From contig JAITWU010000291.1 in NCBI GenBank assembly GCA_031285115.1, positions 1 to 10,851 on the forward strand: a DNA stretch of 10,851 bases. The letters are read 5' to 3'. The position numbers were made by a program, and so were the translations under genes. The notes below the pieces were generated by a model. The model made no database searches, was not told the origin of the DNA, and saw nothing but the letters and a program-made list of their open reading frames with translations. This document shows, in pieces, positions 1-8,240 of the stretch; position 1 is the first letter of the stretch, and each line of letters opens with the position of its first letter. The DNA is from Azonexus sp. GTDB lineage: Bacteria > Pseudomonadota > Gammaproteobacteria > Burkholderiales > Rhodocyclaceae.

Positions 1-1266
1 TACATGACCGACTTTGAGGATTCCAACAGCCCGAACTGGGAAAACCAGATGCAGGGCCAGGTGAACCTCTATCAGGCCATCCGCCGCCAACTGTCGTTCA
101 AAAACGAAGCGGGCAAGGAATACAAGTTGAACGACAAAATCGCCACCTTGCAGATTCGCCCGCGCGGCTGGCATCTCGATGAAAAACATGTGCTCGTCGA
201 TGGTCAGCGCGTCGCGGGCGGCATTTTCGACTTCGCCCTGGTTTTCTTCCACAACGCCAAAGAGCAGGTGGCCCGTGGCGCTGGCCCCTTCTACTATCTG
301 CCGAAGATGGAAAACCATCTCGAAGCCCGCCTGTGGAACGACATTTTCGTCATGGCCCAAGAGCACATCGGCCTGCCGCAAGGCACCATCAAGGCCACCG
401 TGCTGGTCGAAACCATTCTCGCCACCTTCGAGATGGAAGAAATTTTGTATGAGCTGCGCGAGCACTCCGCCGGACTCAACGCCGGGCGCTGGGATTACAT
501 TTTCTCCTGCATCAAGAAATTCAAGAAAAACAAGGACTTCTGCCTCGCCCAACGCAGCGCGATCACGATGGAAGTACCCTTCATGCGCGCCTATGCGCTG
601 GCCCTCGTCCAGGCTTGCCACAAGCGCGGCGCCCCGGCGATGGGCGGCATGTCGGCGCTGATTCCGATCAAGAACGATCCGGTCGCCAACGAAAAGGCGC
701 TCGCTGGCATCCGCCACGACAAAACGCGCGACGCCAACGACGGCTTCGATGGCGGCTGGGTCGCCCATCCGGGCCTGGTGCCGATTGCCATGGAAGAATT
801 CGTCAAGGTGCTGGGCGACAAACCCAACCAGTTCGGGAAACAGGTCGAAGGTCAGTTCGGCCCCGCCCAGTGGCTCGACTTCCGCCCGGCGACGCCGATC
901 ACCGAAGTGGGTTTGCGCAACAACATCAATGTCGGCATCCACTATCTCGGCAGTTGGCTGGCTGGCAACGGCTGCGTGCCCATCCACAACCTCATGGAAG
1001 ACGCCGCCACCGCCGAAATCAGCCGCTCGCAAGTGTGGCAATGGGTGGTCAGCCCCAAGGGCATTCTCGACGATGGCCGCAAAGTCACCGTCGAAATGGT
1101 GCGCCCGATGATCGCCGAGGAACTCGCCAAGGTGAAAGCGACCGTCACGGCGCAGGGCGAAAACCCGGCGACCTACGATCAGGCCGCGGAAATTTTCGAC
1201 CGCATGAGCCTGACGCCGGACTACCCGGAATTTTTGACCCTGCCGTTGTATGAGGCGATGGCCTGA
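1..1266 (+). CDS. aceB: Malate synthase A, 5'-truncated by the window edge
   Basis: Malate synthase A condenses glyoxylate with acetyl-CoA to malate in the cytoplasmic glyoxylate bypass, allowing growth on acetate and fatty acids. The frame is open from base 1; the ATG at position 4 is an internal methionine, because it leads straight into the DFEDSNSP segment that lies about 110 residues into family members of roughly 530 aa. Counting from that Met, visible landmarks are RPRGWHL with the likely catalytic Arg54, the family signature REHSAGLNAGRWDYIF at 152-167 (matching the PROSITE-type pattern), and MEDAATAEIS at 332-340 with the likely catalytic-base Asp333. The C-terminus, with FLTLPLYE just before the stop, is family-like, so the 3' end is intact. 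No T-rich terminator follows; the next structure is the repeat pair at 1320-1427. Promoter and true start lie outside the window. The type A assignment is firm; catalytic residue roles are from family knowledge. Confidence 0.96.
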   Translation, partial: YMTDFEDSNSPNWENQMQGQVNLYQAIRRQLSFKNEAGKEYKLNDKIATLQIRPRGWHLDEKHVLVDGQRVAGGIFDFALVFFHNAKEQVARGAGPFYYLPKMENHLEARLWNDIFVMAQEHIGLPQGTIKATVLVETILATFEMEEILYELREHSAGLNAGRWDYIFSCIKKFKKNKDFCLAQRSAITMEVPFMRAYALALVQACHKRGAPAMGGMSALIPIKNDPVANEKALAGIRHDKTRDANDGFDGGWVAHPGLVPIAMEEFVKVLGDKPNQFGKQVEGQFGPAQWLDFRPATPITEVGLRNNINVGIHYLGSWLAGNGCVPIHNLMEDAATAEISRSQVWQWVVSPKGILDDGRKVTVEMVRPMIAEELAKVKATVTAQGENPATYDQAAEIFDRMSLTPDYPEFLTLPLYEAMA

Positions 1267-1319
1267 ATGCTTTTTGTATTTGCTCAATGGCTGCAATCGT
1301 TCCCGGCTGCCGCCAAAAG

Positions 1320-1427
1320 CCCCTCTCCCCTCGCGGGAGAGGGGTTGGGGAGAGGGGGAAACGACCGGAAGCTCTCTTTCAGCCGCTTCACCCTCTCCCC
1401 CGCCCCTCTCCCATCAAGGGAGAGGGG
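1320..1427. repeat. Inverted pair of REP-like CCCTCTCCC elements
   Basis: Two elements face each other. The first has a perfect 10-bp stem, 1320-1329 with 1335-1344 (CCCCTCTCCC / GGGAGAGGGG) and a 5-nt loop, then a GGGGAGAGGG arm at 1347-1356. The second is the reverse complement of this layout: a CCCTCTCCCC arm at 1391-1400, then a stem 1403-1412 with 1418-1427 around the loop ATCAA. The arms 1347-1356 and 1391-1400 are exact complements, so the whole could fold as a long branched structure. Stems are conserved while loops differ (CTCGC versus ATCAA), suggesting selection or copying of structured units. Elements of this kind are scattered through many proteobacterial intergenic regions; whether a REP-type transposase moves them here is not visible. 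It may protect or end the aceB mRNA, though no T-tract follows. Confidence 0.85.
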
Positions 1428-1476
1428 AGTATCGGGCGTTGCCGGATACGTTGATTCACACAACTGTCATTCATGC

Positions 1477-1495
1477 GGTTGCCCTGAAGGCAATC
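1477..1495. promoter_or_regulatory. Small palindrome upstream of the carA promoter
   Basis: TTGCC at 1479-1483 and GGCAA at 1489-1493 are exact complements around CTGAA. G1478-T1494 (wobble) and G1477-C1495 extend the match. It ends 8 bp before the -35 hexamer of the carA promoter, where an operator could sit. I do not recognise it as a known operator, and a 5-bp perfect arm can occur by chance. Confidence 0.25.
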
Positions 1496-1503
1496 CCTTG
1501 AAT

Positions 1504-1533
1504 TTGCCCGGAAAGGCGGCTTTCGGGTAAAAT
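1504..1533 (+). promoter_or_regulatory. Candidate sigma70 promoter for carAB
   Basis: TTGCCC (1504-1509) and TAAAAT (1528-1533) are separated by 18 bp, a good match to a housekeeping promoter. The predicted start near 1540 gives a leader of about 60 nt that contains the 1551-1580 hairpin. The same TAAAAT hexamer occurs upstream of ftsH and, on the minus strand, of yhbY. No ArgR- or PurR-like operator is recognisable. Confidence 0.6.
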
Positions 1534-1550
1534 TGCTAGGTTAAAAATCA

Positions 1551-1580
1551 CAGGCGGGGAGGCGAGAGCCTTCCCGCTTG
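1551..1580 (+). promoter_or_regulatory. GNRA-capped stem-loop in the carA 5' leader
   Basis: Positions 1551-1563 pair with 1568-1580 over 13 bp with two G-U wobbles and no bulge; the inner 10 bp are GCGGGGAGGC with GCCTTCCCGC. The loop is GAGA (1564-1567), which fits the GNRA stable tetraloop consensus. There is no T-tract after it, so it is not an intrinsic terminator in this form. It lies between the predicted transcription start and the carA ATG, ending 20 nt before it. It could influence mRNA stability, ribosome access or pyrimidine/arginine control; the role is unknown. Confidence 0.6.
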
Positions 1581-1600
1581 GCGTGTATACGAGTAGAAAA

Positions 1601-2785
1601 ATGACAGAAATCCACGTCTCGCCGCCGGGGCCGATTATCCCCGCCGCCACTCCCGCCATTCTCGCCCTTGCTGACGGGACGGTTTTTCAGGGTTACTCCA
1701 TCGGCGCCGACGGCCTTGCCAGCGGCGAGGTGGTCTTCAATACGGCGATGACCGGCTATCAGGAGATTTTGACCGATCCCTCCTACTGTCGGCAGATCAT
1801 CACCCTGACCTACCCGCACATCGGCAACACCGGCTGCAATGAGGAAGATTTCGAGTCGGCGGCCAATTGCGCCGCCGGGCTGGTGATCCGCGATTTGCCG
1901 CTGGTCGCTTCCAACTGGCGCAGCCAGATGGATTTGTCGACCTACCTGAAAAAACATGGGCTGGTCGCCATCGCCGGGATCGACACGCGCGAGCTGACGC
2001 GCCACTTGCGCGAAAAAGGCGCGCAGGCCGGTTGCGTCATGGCTGGCAGCCATGTCGACGCGGCCAAGGCGCTCGCCAATGCGCGGGCCTTCCCCGGTCT
2101 GGGCGGCATGGATCTGGCAAAAGTCGTCTCGGTCAAAGAAAGTTATAGCTGGAATGAGGCCGAGTGGACGTTGCAGGGCTACAAAACGGCGGGGGCAGCG
2201 CGGTTTCACGTCGTCGCCTACGATTTTGGCGTCAAGCGCAATATTCTGCGCATGTTGGTTCACCGTGGCGTCCGCTTGACGGTGGTGCCCGCCGAAACCC
2301 CGGCGGCTGAGGCGCTGGCCTTGCAGCCGGACGGTATTTTCCTTTCCAACGGGCCGGGCGATCCGGGGCCGTGCGCTTACGCCATCGCCGCCATCCGCGA
2401 ATTTTTTGACCGGGGCGTGCCGGTGTTTGGCATTTGCCTTGGGCACCAGTTGCTGGCGCTGGCTTCCGGGGCGCGGACGATGAAGATGAAATTCGGTCAC
2501 CACGGGGCCAATCATCCGGTCAAAGACCTCGATACCGGCCAGGTGCTGATCACCAGCCAGAATCACGGTTTTGCCGTCGATCCCGATTCGCTGCCGGATA
2601 ACCTGCGGGCCACGCATGTGTCGCTCTTCGATGGCTCCTTGCAGGGTGTCGCCCGCACCGATGTGCCAGCTTTTTCTTTTCAGGGGCATCCCGAGGCCAG
2701 CCCCGGCCCGCAGGACGTGGATTATTTGTTCGACCGCTTCCTCGATGCCATGACGCGCGGCGTTGCCGCCCTGCAACGGGTTTAA
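1601..2785 (+). CDS. carA: Carbamoyl-phosphate synthetase small (glutaminase) subunit
   Basis: CarA hydrolyses glutamine and channels ammonia to CarB for carbamoyl phosphate, the shared precursor of arginine and pyrimidines. From ATG 1601 it is 394 aa (E. coli 382). The N-terminal CarA-specific domain contains ALADGTVF and [17 protein letters not shown]. The class I glutamine amidotransferase domain has the GICLGHQ nucleophile elbow with Cys279 and the [10 protein letters not shown] segment with His363 and Glu365. All three sit exactly ten positions beyond the E. coli triad 269/353/355, so the domain is intact and the extra length is N-terminal. A GTG at 1583 is in frame, but it adds residues outside the conserved start and falls right at the leader hairpin; ATG 1601 is preferred, with only a weak GAG at 1591-1593 as ribosome-binding site. 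carB follows after 15 bp, so the two are surely cotranscribed. Confidence 0.97.
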   Translation: MTEIHVSPPGPIIPAATPAILALADGTVFQGYSIGADGLASGEVVFNTAMTGYQEILTDPSYCRQIITLTYPHIGNTGCNEEDFESAANCAAGLVIRDLPLVASNWRSQMDLSTYLKKHGLVAIAGIDTRELTRHLREKGAQAGCVMAGSHVDAAKALANARAFPGLGGMDLAKVVSVKESYSWNEAEWTLQGYKTAGAARFHVVAYDFGVKRNILRMLVHRGVRLTVVPAETPAAEALALQPDGIFLSNGPGDPGPCAYAIAAIREFFDRGVPVFGICLGHQLLALASGARTMKMKFGHHGANHPVKDLDTGQVLITSQNHGFAVDPDSLPDNLRATHVSLFDGSLQGVARTDVPAFSFQGHPEASPGPQDVDYLFDRFLDAMTRGVAALQRV

Positions 2786-2800
2786 GGGGCGAGAAAAATC

Positions 2801-6007
<3,207 letters not shown>

Positions 6008-6017
6008 AACCAACCCG

Positions 6018-6063
6018 AACCGCCGGGCCGTCCACGACTGACGCCCGGCGGTTTTCTTTTTTT
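6018..6063 (+). terminator. Intrinsic terminator between carB and greA
   Basis: An 11-bp perfect stem, AACCGCCGGGC (6018-6028) with GCCCGGCGGTT (6043-6053), encloses a 14-nt loop and leads into TTTTCTTTTTTT (6052-6063). It is strong by all usual criteria and unidirectional (no T-tract on the other strand). It sits 10 bp after the carB stop and ends 11 nt before the greA ATG, so it is both the carAB terminator and a potential attenuator in the greA leader. Confidence 0.92.
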
Positions 6064-6074
6064 CGGATGAAAAA

Positions 6075-6551
6075 ATGAGCAAAATTCCCTTGACCGTCGC
6101 CGGGGCCACCAAGCTGCGCGAAGAACTGCACCGCCTGAAAACGGTGGAACGCCCCAACGTCATCGCCGCCATCGCCGAAGCCCGCTCGCACGGCGATTTA
6201 TCAGAAAACGCCGAATACGACGCCGCCAAGGAACGCCAGGCTTTCGTCGAAGGCCGCATTCAGGAAGTCGAAGGCAAACTCTCGAACGCCCAGATCATCG
6301 ACCCCAAACTCCTCGACGCCGATGGCCGCTGCGTGTTTGGCGCGACCGTCGACATCGAAGACCAGGACAGCGGTGACGCCAAAACCTACCAGATCGTCGG
6401 CGAAGACGAAGCCGACATCAAACACGGCAAACTCTCAGTCGCCTCCCCGATGGCCCGGGCGCTGATCGGCAAATACGCGGGCGACATCGCGCAGGTGCAA
6501 GCGCCGGGGGGATTGCGGGAGTATGAGATTCTGGATGTGCGGTATGAGTAA
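6075..6551 (+). CDS. greA: Transcription elongation factor GreA
   Basis: GreA enters the secondary channel of RNA polymerase and stimulates cleavage of backtracked RNA. The 158 aa match the E. coli length exactly. The N-terminal antiparallel coiled coil (about 1-75) has the tip motif [10 protein letters not shown] with Asp41 and Glu44, the acidic pair that coordinates the catalytic magnesium. The C-terminal FKBP-like domain carries FGATVDIED, the QIVGEDEAD stretch, [10 protein letters not shown] and the terminal PGG segment. The ATG at 6075 is preceded by GGATGA (6065-6070), only 4 nt away and directly after the terminator T-tract. With just 11 nt between T-tract and ATG there is no room for a promoter there, so transcription must come from within carB or by readthrough. 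The ATG at 6067 would give only three codons (stop overlapping the greA ATG) and is not a gene. Confidence 0.97.
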   Translation: MSKIPLTVAGATKLREELHRLKTVERPNVIAAIAEARSHGDLSENAEYDAAKERQAFVEGRIQEVEGKLSNAQIIDPKLLDADGRCVFGATVDIEDQDSGDAKTYQIVGEDEADIKHGKLSVASPMARALIGKYAGDIAQVQAPGGLREYEILDVRYE

Positions 6552-6570
6552 GCGATCAGCCGTTTGACGC

Positions 6571-6612
6571 ATGTTTCAATCTCTGCTCGTCACCGGAAAA
6601 ATCCAGGCTTAA
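6571..6612 (+). CDS. Possible 13-codon upstream ORF overlapping the DUF4149 start
   Basis: ATG 6571 opens a frame of 13 codons (MFQSLLVTGKIQA) that ends with TAA at 6610-6612. The last base of this stop is the first base of the DUF4149 ATG, giving a TAATG junction typical of translational coupling. No good Shine-Dalgarno precedes it, and its sequence matches nothing I know. It may be chance in a 60-bp gap; the coupling geometry is the only support. Confidence 0.2.
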   Translation: MFQSLLVTGKIQA

Positions 6613-7109
6613 TGCGCAAACTCCCGGAAGCTGTTTACCACGCTCTGCAAACCCTCTGGGTCGGCGGTCTGTGGGTCGTTGGCTATGTCGTCGCGCCGGT
6701 GTTGTTTGCCAACCTTGGCGACCGGCAACTGGCGGGGGTGGTGGCGGGCAAGCTGTTTGCGTTGATTGGCTGGATTGGCCTTGGTTGCGCCGCTTATCTG
6801 CTGTCTTTTCTCGCCTGGCGCTGGCGGCGGGCGGTGTTTCGTCAGGCGGGATGGTGGCTCGTTGTTGCGATGGCGGCGCTGGCGGCCATCAGCCTGTTCG
6901 GCATCCAGCCGCTGATGTTGCAACTCAAAGCCGAAGCCTGGCCGCGTGATGTGATGGAAACGGCGTTGCGCGACCGCTTTGCTTTATGGCACGGGGTTTC
7001 GAGCGTGCTCTATCTGTTGCAGAGTCTGCTTGGGCTGATTCTGGTGACAGGGTTCCGGGTACAAGGTTCAGTCAATTCATGCGCGCCAAAGGCGCGGAAA
7101 TCAGACTGA
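6612..7109 (+). CDS. DUF4149 family integral membrane protein
   Basis: This is a 165-aa inner-membrane protein of unknown function in the DUF4149 (TMEM205-like) group, which I recall lying downstream of greA in betaproteobacteria. Four hydrophobic segments are visible at about 11-34, 48-70, 80-98 and 125-146. Landmarks are LWVGGLWVVGYVVAPVLF in the first helix and the WHGVSSVLYLLQ segment in the last. The ATG at 6612 places the first helix at the usual distance from the N-terminus; a TTG at 6564 would add 16 polar residues with no family support. Spacing from greA is 60 bp without a terminator, so readthrough from greA is likely. The last 20 residues (146-165), starting at Thr-Gly-Phe-Arg, are encoded inside the palindromic element at 7047-7122, which also supplies the TGA. 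This tail looks unrelated to the membrane domain and was probably acquired when the element inserted. Confidence 0.85.
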   Translation: MRKLPEAVYHALQTLWVGGLWVVGYVVAPVLFANLGDRQLAGVVAGKLFALIGWIGLGCAAYLLSFLAWRWRRAVFRQAGWWLVVAMAALAAISLFGIQPLMLQLKAEAWPRDVMETALRDRFALWHGVSSVLYLLQSLLGLILVTGFRVQGSVNSCAPKARKSD

Positions 7110-7122
7110 AACCTGACCCTGT
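7047..7122. repeat. Palindromic MITE-like element between convergent genes
   Basis: About 76 bp form an imperfect inverted repeat with exact 7-bp ends, ACAGGGT (7047-7053) and ACCCTGT (7116-7122). Inside, AGGTTCAGTC (7064-7073) pairs with GACTGAAACCT (7104-7114) with one bulged base. The centre CGCGCC/GGCGCG (7082-7087 with 7091-7096) closes on an AAA loop. The left arm also looks like a degenerate tandem of ACAGGGTTC/GGGTACAAGGTTC units. There is no transposase. It covers the final codons and stop of the DUF4149 gene and ends 15 bp before the yhbY stop codon on the opposite strand, so its hairpin could end both convergent transcripts, although no clean T-tract is present. Confidence 0.7.
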
Positions 7123-7137
7123 AGCCCGTAGCCTTGG

Positions 7138-7482
7138 TTAGCCCTGAAAACTGCGTTTGGTGCGGCGTGGCTCGTTGGGGCGAGGTTTGGCAGACTTGGC
7201 GGCGGGTTTTTCCGGATTTTCCCGGTAAACCACGAGCAGTTTGCCGATATGCTGTACCGGCGCGGCGGCGAGTTCTTCGCAGAGGCGTTTGAGGTAGGCT
7301 TCGCGGTCGTCACGGCTGTCGCCATAGACGCGGATTTTGATTAACTCGTGGGCTTTGAGGCAAACGTCGATTTCTTTCAGAACCGCGTCGGAGAGGCCGT
7401 TTTCGGCGATCGAGACGACCGGATTCAAGCCATGCGCCCTGGCGCGGAGTTCGCGCACTTGGGCAGAATTAAATTGTTGCAT
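7138..7482 (-). CDS. yhbY: YhbY-type CRM-domain RNA-binding ribosome assembly factor
   Basis: YhbY family proteins bind RNA through a single CRM domain and associate with pre-50S ribosomal particles. The 114-aa product covers the whole domain (about 1-88): LRARAHGLNPVVSIAENGLS, VLKEIDVCLKAHELIKIRV, and the family end HIGKLLVVYREN. A Lys/Arg/Pro-rich tail (about 89-114) makes it longer than the 97-aa E. coli protein and should favour RNA binding. The ATG (complement of 7480-7482) is preceded by GAAAGG at 7491-7496, 8 nt away. It converges on the DUF4149 gene with 28 bp between stop codons and diverges from rlmE across 38 bp. The divergent yhbY/rlmE-ftsH pairing also exists in E. coli and fits a shared role in large-subunit maturation. 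Confidence 0.93.
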   Translation of the reverse strand: MQQFNSAQVRELRARAHGLNPVVSIAENGLSDAVLKEIDVCLKAHELIKIRVYGDSRDDREAYLKRLCEELAAAPVQHIGKLLVVYRENPEKPAAKSAKPRPNEPRRTKRSFQG

Positions 7483-7520
7483 GTGATAAACCTTTCAAAA
7501 GCATTATTTTACCTTGACCC
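7483..7520. promoter_or_regulatory. Divergent yhbY/rlmE intergenic region
   Basis: Only 38 bp separate the two starts. On the minus strand a TAAAAT hexamer (7506-7511) is a plausible -10 for yhbY, followed by the GAAAGG ribosome-binding site; any -35 would fall inside rlmE and none is good. On the plus strand TATTTT (7505-7510) could be a -10 for rlmE, which would give a leader of only a few nucleotides, with no convincing -35. No Shine-Dalgarno precedes rlmE. I see no sigma32-type promoter, although rlmE-ftsH is a heat-shock operon in E. coli. Confidence 0.35.
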
Positions 7521-8150
7521 ATGAAGCGAACCCGAACCAGCAAGGCGTGGATGCAGGAACACGTCAATGATCCCTATGTGCAGCTTGCCAGGAAAGAAGG
7601 CTGGCGTTCCCGCGCCGCCTTCAAGTTGATGGAGATTGACGACAAGGACAAGCTCCTGAAACGCGGCGCGGTGGTGGTCGATCTCGGCGCTGCGCCCGGC
7701 GGCTGGTCGCAGGTAGCGGCCAGGCAGGTGGGCGGTGGACAGGCTGGGGGTGGTCTCGTGCTGGCGCTGGATTTGCTGGAAATGCCGCCGCTTCCCGGTG
7801 TCCAGTTCATTCAGGGCGATTTCCGCGAGGATGCGACGCTCGCACAACTGGAAAAAATACTGGGCGAACGGCAGGTCGGGCTTGTTTTATCGGACATGGC
7901 CCCCAATATGTCAGGCGTTCCCCTGGTCGATCAGGCGCGGGTGATGCACCTCGCCGAGTTGGGGCTGGAATTTTGCCGGGCGCATTTGAAGGCGGACGGC
8001 GCCTTTCTCGTCAAGGTTTTTCAGGGAACGGATTACGAAGCGTTTTTGCGCGCCATGCGCGCCACCTTCAAAACAGTCGCAGTGCGCAAACCCGACGCTT
8101 CGCGTGACCGCAGCGCCGAGCTTTATCTGCTGGGCCGGATGTTGCGTTAA
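7521..8150 (+). CDS. rlmE: 23S rRNA (uridine-2552) 2'-O-methyltransferase RlmE/FtsJ
   Basis: RlmE methylates the 2'-O of U2552 in the A-loop of 23S rRNA on the assembling 50S subunit, using S-adenosylmethionine. The 209-aa product (E. coli 209) has a Rossmann-type fold with the SAM loop [14 protein letters not shown] at 51-64. The full K-D-K-E catalytic tetrad is present: Lys35 in RAAFK, Asp125 in [10 protein letters not shown], Lys165 in FLVKVFQG and Glu200 in [10 protein letters not shown]. An unusual glycine-rich insert, [12 protein letters not shown] (69-80), lies between the SAM loop and the acidic LALDLLEM strand, where E. coli has a shorter turn. The start agrees with the position of Lys35 (38 in E. 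coli), but no Shine-Dalgarno precedes it, so initiation may be weak or nearly leaderless. ftsH follows 90 bp downstream in the same direction. Confidence 0.97.
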   Translation: MKRTRTSKAWMQEHVNDPYVQLARKEGWRSRAAFKLMEIDDKDKLLKRGAVVVDLGAAPGGWSQVAARQVGGGQAGGGLVLALDLLEMPPLPGVQFIQGDFREDATLAQLEKILGERQVGLVLSDMAPNMSGVPLVDQARVMHLAELGLEFCRAHLKADGAFLVKVFQGTDYEAFLRAMRATFKTVAVRKPDASRDRSAELYLLGRMLR

Positions 8151-8172
8151 CGCGACCTTGGCGCGGCCTTGG

Positions 8173-8200
8173 TTGTGGCATTGAGAGAAGCAGTTAAAAT
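8173..8200 (+). promoter_or_regulatory. Candidate promoter for ftsH
   Basis: TTGTGG (8173-8178) and TAAAAT (8195-8200) are separated by 16 bp in the rlmE-ftsH gap. The -10 is strong and the -35 moderate. It would let ftsH be expressed independently of rlmE, with a leader of about 35 nt that contains the ribosome-binding site. Confidence 0.45.
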
Positions 8201-8227
8201 GCTGGTTTTTGTCGCTCGTCGCCGTTA

Positions 8228-8233
8228 AAGGAG
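8228..8233 (+). promoter_or_regulatory. Strong Shine-Dalgarno that fixes the ftsH TTG start
   Basis: AAGGAG lies 7 nt before a TTG codon at 8241. This is the best ribosome-binding site in the window and selects TTG as the start. The next in-frame ATG is codon 19, in the middle of the first membrane helix. Confidence 0.85.
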
Positions 8234-8240
8234 AGCAAGC

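Larger units (their letters stand above)
1267..1600. other. aceB-carA intergenic region
   Basis: This 334-bp gap separates aceB from carA. In order it holds an AT-richer stretch after the aceB stop with no clear terminator, the inverted pair of CCCTCTCCC-type repeats (1320-1427), a stretch in which I recognise nothing (1428-1476), a small palindrome (1477-1495), a promoter (1504-1533) and a stem-loop (1551-1580). The short open frames crossing it encode proline/serine/arginine-rich peptides derived from the repeats and are not credible genes. Confidence 0.85.

Noticed and set aside
1250..1530. Two short plus-strand frames across the aceB-carA gap
   Set aside because: Most of their length is translated REP-like repeat (Pro/Ser/Arg-rich), with no ribosome-binding site and no conserved features.
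1583..1600. GTG at 1583 as the carA start
   Set aside because: It adds six residues outside the conserved N-terminus and lies at the foot of the leader hairpin with no ribosome-binding site.
6067..6078. Three-codon ORF ATG AAA AAA TGA overlapping the greA ATG
   Set aside because: Too short to judge; GGATGA is more simply read as the greA ribosome-binding site.
6564..6611. TTG at 6564 as the DUF4149 start
   Set aside because: The added 16 residues are polar and unlike the family; ATG 6612 leads directly into the first membrane helix.
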